7,255 nucleotides of DNA, taken from assembly GCA_020434605.1 (NCBI GenBank), contig JAGRAL010000206.1:1-7255 (forward strand), written 5' to 3'. Below, one piece after another: positions 6,303-7,255 of the stretch. The DNA is from Bdellovibrionales bacterium (GTDB lineage Bacteria; Bdellovibrionota; Bdellovibrionia; Bdellovibrionales; UBA840). Made by a program: the position numbers and the translations under genes. The number at the start of each line of letters is the position of its first letter. Positions within the stretch are counted from its first letter, which is position 1. Below the pieces are notes generated by a model that did no database searches, was not told the DNA's origin, and saw nothing but the letters and a program-made list of their open reading frames with translations.

Positions 6303-6307
6303 CTCCT
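6303..6307 (-). promoter_or_regulatory. Shine-Dalgarno of the Yip1-like gene, overlapping the barrel gene's stop codon
   Basis: On the minus strand TAGGAG contains both the TAG stop (6308-6306) of the upstream gene and the AGGAG for the next, 3 nt before its ATG. The spacing is shorter than usual. The overlap indicates coupled translation. Confidence 0.65.
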
Positions 6308-6947
6308 AAAAGCTAGTGTCTAACCGAAGTGTAAAATCTAGCGTGTTTTTGTCAACAGTATCATTAACAATGCTTGTTTTAAATGCGACATCACCCACTA
6401 CGGCGATGTGATCAGTAAGCTGCATGCCACTTCCTGCCATTAAAATTAACGACGGAGTGGTATATTCTTTTTTAGAAGATTTATTTTCTAAGTTTGTTTT
6501 TAAATTTCTAGCAGCGATACCACTACCTACGCGGTAGAATAGTCTTTTAGCGTATGGAGCTGTGTTTACGATCTTGCCTTCGAACTCGTGTAGTTGGTAG
6601 CTAACACCGTTTGATCTGGTGTCGTTGTAATTTCTTAACGTGCCCTCAGCTATCCACTCTGGGCTTAGTAAATTGATACCAAATCTAATTTCAACGCCGC
6701 CTATAGTTACCGCATCAGAATTACCATTTGATTTTACGTTTAATACGCTTTGTGAAAATCCAGCTCCAATGTGGAATCTTACATTCTTGTAAAAGTCTCC
6801 GAAACCTTCGGGTTCTTCTGTACGGTTTGAGCTGAGTTGGTCTACAATGTTGTTGTATGAATATGAGTCCTCTTCATAAGACTCTTGCGCTTGTAGATAG
6901 TTAGTAGATAAAAGACTGATTAAAAATAATATTATTGTTTTATTCAT
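6306..6947 (-). CDS. Secreted outer-membrane beta-barrel protein, probably eight-stranded
   Basis: 213 aa of unknown function. The N-terminus is a Sec signal peptide (MNKTIILFLISLLSTNYLQA) with likely cleavage after A20. Then comes an acidic Tyr/Ser/Glu-rich linker (about 21-50). The remainder has alternating polar and hydrophobic stretches suited to amphipathic strands, for example RFHIGAGF (57-64), VTIGGVEIRFGI (80-91), LFYRVGSGIAAR (136-147), SLILMAGSGMQL (166-177) and IAVVGDVAFKTS (181-192). It ends with LDFTLRLDTSF, and the terminal Phe preceded by alternating hydrophobics is the classic signal for the BAM complex. Size and strand count fit OmpX/OmpW/OmpA-type small barrels, but no specific family is recognised. 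No Shine-Dalgarno is visible before the ATG (AAACTATAAAT). It is the first gene of a pair with the Yip1-like protein. Confidence 0.85.
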   Translation of the reverse strand: MNKTIILFLISLLSTNYLQAQESYEEDSYSYNNIVDQLSSNRTEEPEGFGDFYKNVRFHIGAGFSQSVLNVKSNGNSDAVTIGGVEIRFGINLLSPEWIAEGTLRNYNDTRSNGVSYQLHEFEGKIVNTAPYAKRLFYRVGSGIAARNLKTNLENKSSKKEYTTPSLILMAGSGMQLTDHIAVVGDVAFKTSIVNDTVDKNTLDFTLRLDTSF

Positions 6948-7062
6948 ATTTATAGTTTGAAGCAGTTTGCTGGAATTGCATAGAGTAAGAAGGTCATATT
7001 CTGGTCCTTGGTCAAGCGCAACTGGTCTTCATAAATACTGAAATACTTGCTACATTTAGATT
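6948..7062. promoter_or_regulatory. Divergent intergenic region between the barrel gene and the right-edge gene
   Basis: These 115 bp must drive both flanking genes. For the right-edge gene, TTCATA (7028-7033) and TACATT (7051-7056) are spaced 17 bp, each 4/6 to the consensus. They would start the transcript at about the ATG itself. On the minus strand a TTGACC (about 7014-7009) has no -10 at normal spacing. TGGTC occurs three times between about 7001 and 7027; the significance is unclear. Neither flanking ATG has a Shine-Dalgarno. Confidence 0.3.
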
Positions 7063-7255
7063 ATGGCAAAGAAGCAAACTTGTTACTGTTCTTATTGTCG
7101 AAATGAAAGAACGTACATTTCTAAAAAACACATTCAGATATTTGATATTATCTTCTTGTTAATACCTAGTGTGCTATTGAGCTTTATCTTCTGGCAAAAG
7201 CTAGACCCAAGAGCTCTTATTTTGTGGGCTATGTTAGGTGGTATAGTGGAAGTCT
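7063..7255 (+). CDS. Cys-rich N-terminus membrane protein, hypothetical (partial, 64 residues)
   Basis: Open from an ATG at 7063 to the window edge. The reading starts MAKKQTCYCSYCRNERTYISKK. C7, C9 and C12 include a C-x2-C (C9, C12) that looks like half of a zinc-ribbon. A hydrophobic segment follows (about 25-44, IQIFDIIFLLIPSVLLSFIFW), then QKLDPRA and the start of a second one (about 51-64). The likely layout is a short cytoplasmic metal-binding head on a membrane protein, with the second Cys pair beyond the window. I do not recognise the family. No Shine-Dalgarno precedes the ATG, but codon use and the sensible domain order make it a credible gene. Confidence 0.65.
   Translation, partial: MAKKQTCYCSYCRNERTYISKKHIQIFDIIFLLIPSVLLSFIFWQKLDPRALILWAMLGGIVEV

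Noticed and set aside
6109..6309. 66-codon plus-strand frame antisense to the Yip1-like gene
   Set aside because: No ribosome binding site or homology; it lies entirely within the better-supported membrane protein gene.
6991..7014. TTGACC as a -35 box for the barrel gene on the minus strand
   Set aside because: No -10-like hexamer lies 16-18 bp downstream; the TATAAAT next to the ATG is too close to the start codon to serve.

Overview
The window is AT-rich (roughly 37-38% GC by eye) and gene-dense. It looks like ordinary chromosomal housekeeping DNA from a Gram-negative bacterium. Evidence for a Gram-negative cell: a MreC/MreD elongasome pair, a membrane-anchored PpiD/SurN-type periplasmic chaperone, a signal-peptide-bearing small beta-barrel ending in Phe, and a class 2 (quinone-dependent) dihydroorotate dehydrogenase. 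The gene mix and the base composition would fit a low-GC member of the Bdellovibrionota or another former deltaproteobacterial group. That placement is inference, not proof. No mobile element, CRISPR array, tRNA or rRNA is visible.

Layout from left to right. (1) On the minus strand, mreC (TTG start, strong Shine-Dalgarno) is followed by mreD, which overlaps it by 4 nt and runs off the left edge; mreB is not adjacent. (2) Divergent from mreC is a 492-aa parvulin-type peptidyl-prolyl isomerase with an N-terminal membrane anchor. (3) Its 3' end overlaps, tail to tail, a minus-strand pair: a glyoxalase II (gloB-like) gene followed, with an 8-nt overlap, by a FadM-like hot-dog thioesterase. (4) A 50-bp divergent spacer separates gloB from a compact plus-strand operon, pyrD - GNAT acetyltransferase - dut. 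(5) Convergent with dut, and sharing a terminator-like hairpin with it, is a minus-strand pair: a secreted 8-strand-type beta-barrel protein followed by a polytopic Yip1-like membrane protein. (6) At the right edge a plus-strand gene begins, with a Cys-rich N-terminus and a membrane helix; it is truncated by the window.

Functional themes: cell-shape and envelope assembly (mreC, mreD, PPIase, barrel), thioester hydrolysis (glyoxalase II, thioesterase) and pyrimidine nucleotide metabolism (pyrD, dut). I see no clearly undescribed system. The least explained parts are the barrel/Yip1-like pair, the GNAT enzyme inside the pyrimidine operon, and the truncated Cys-rich membrane protein.
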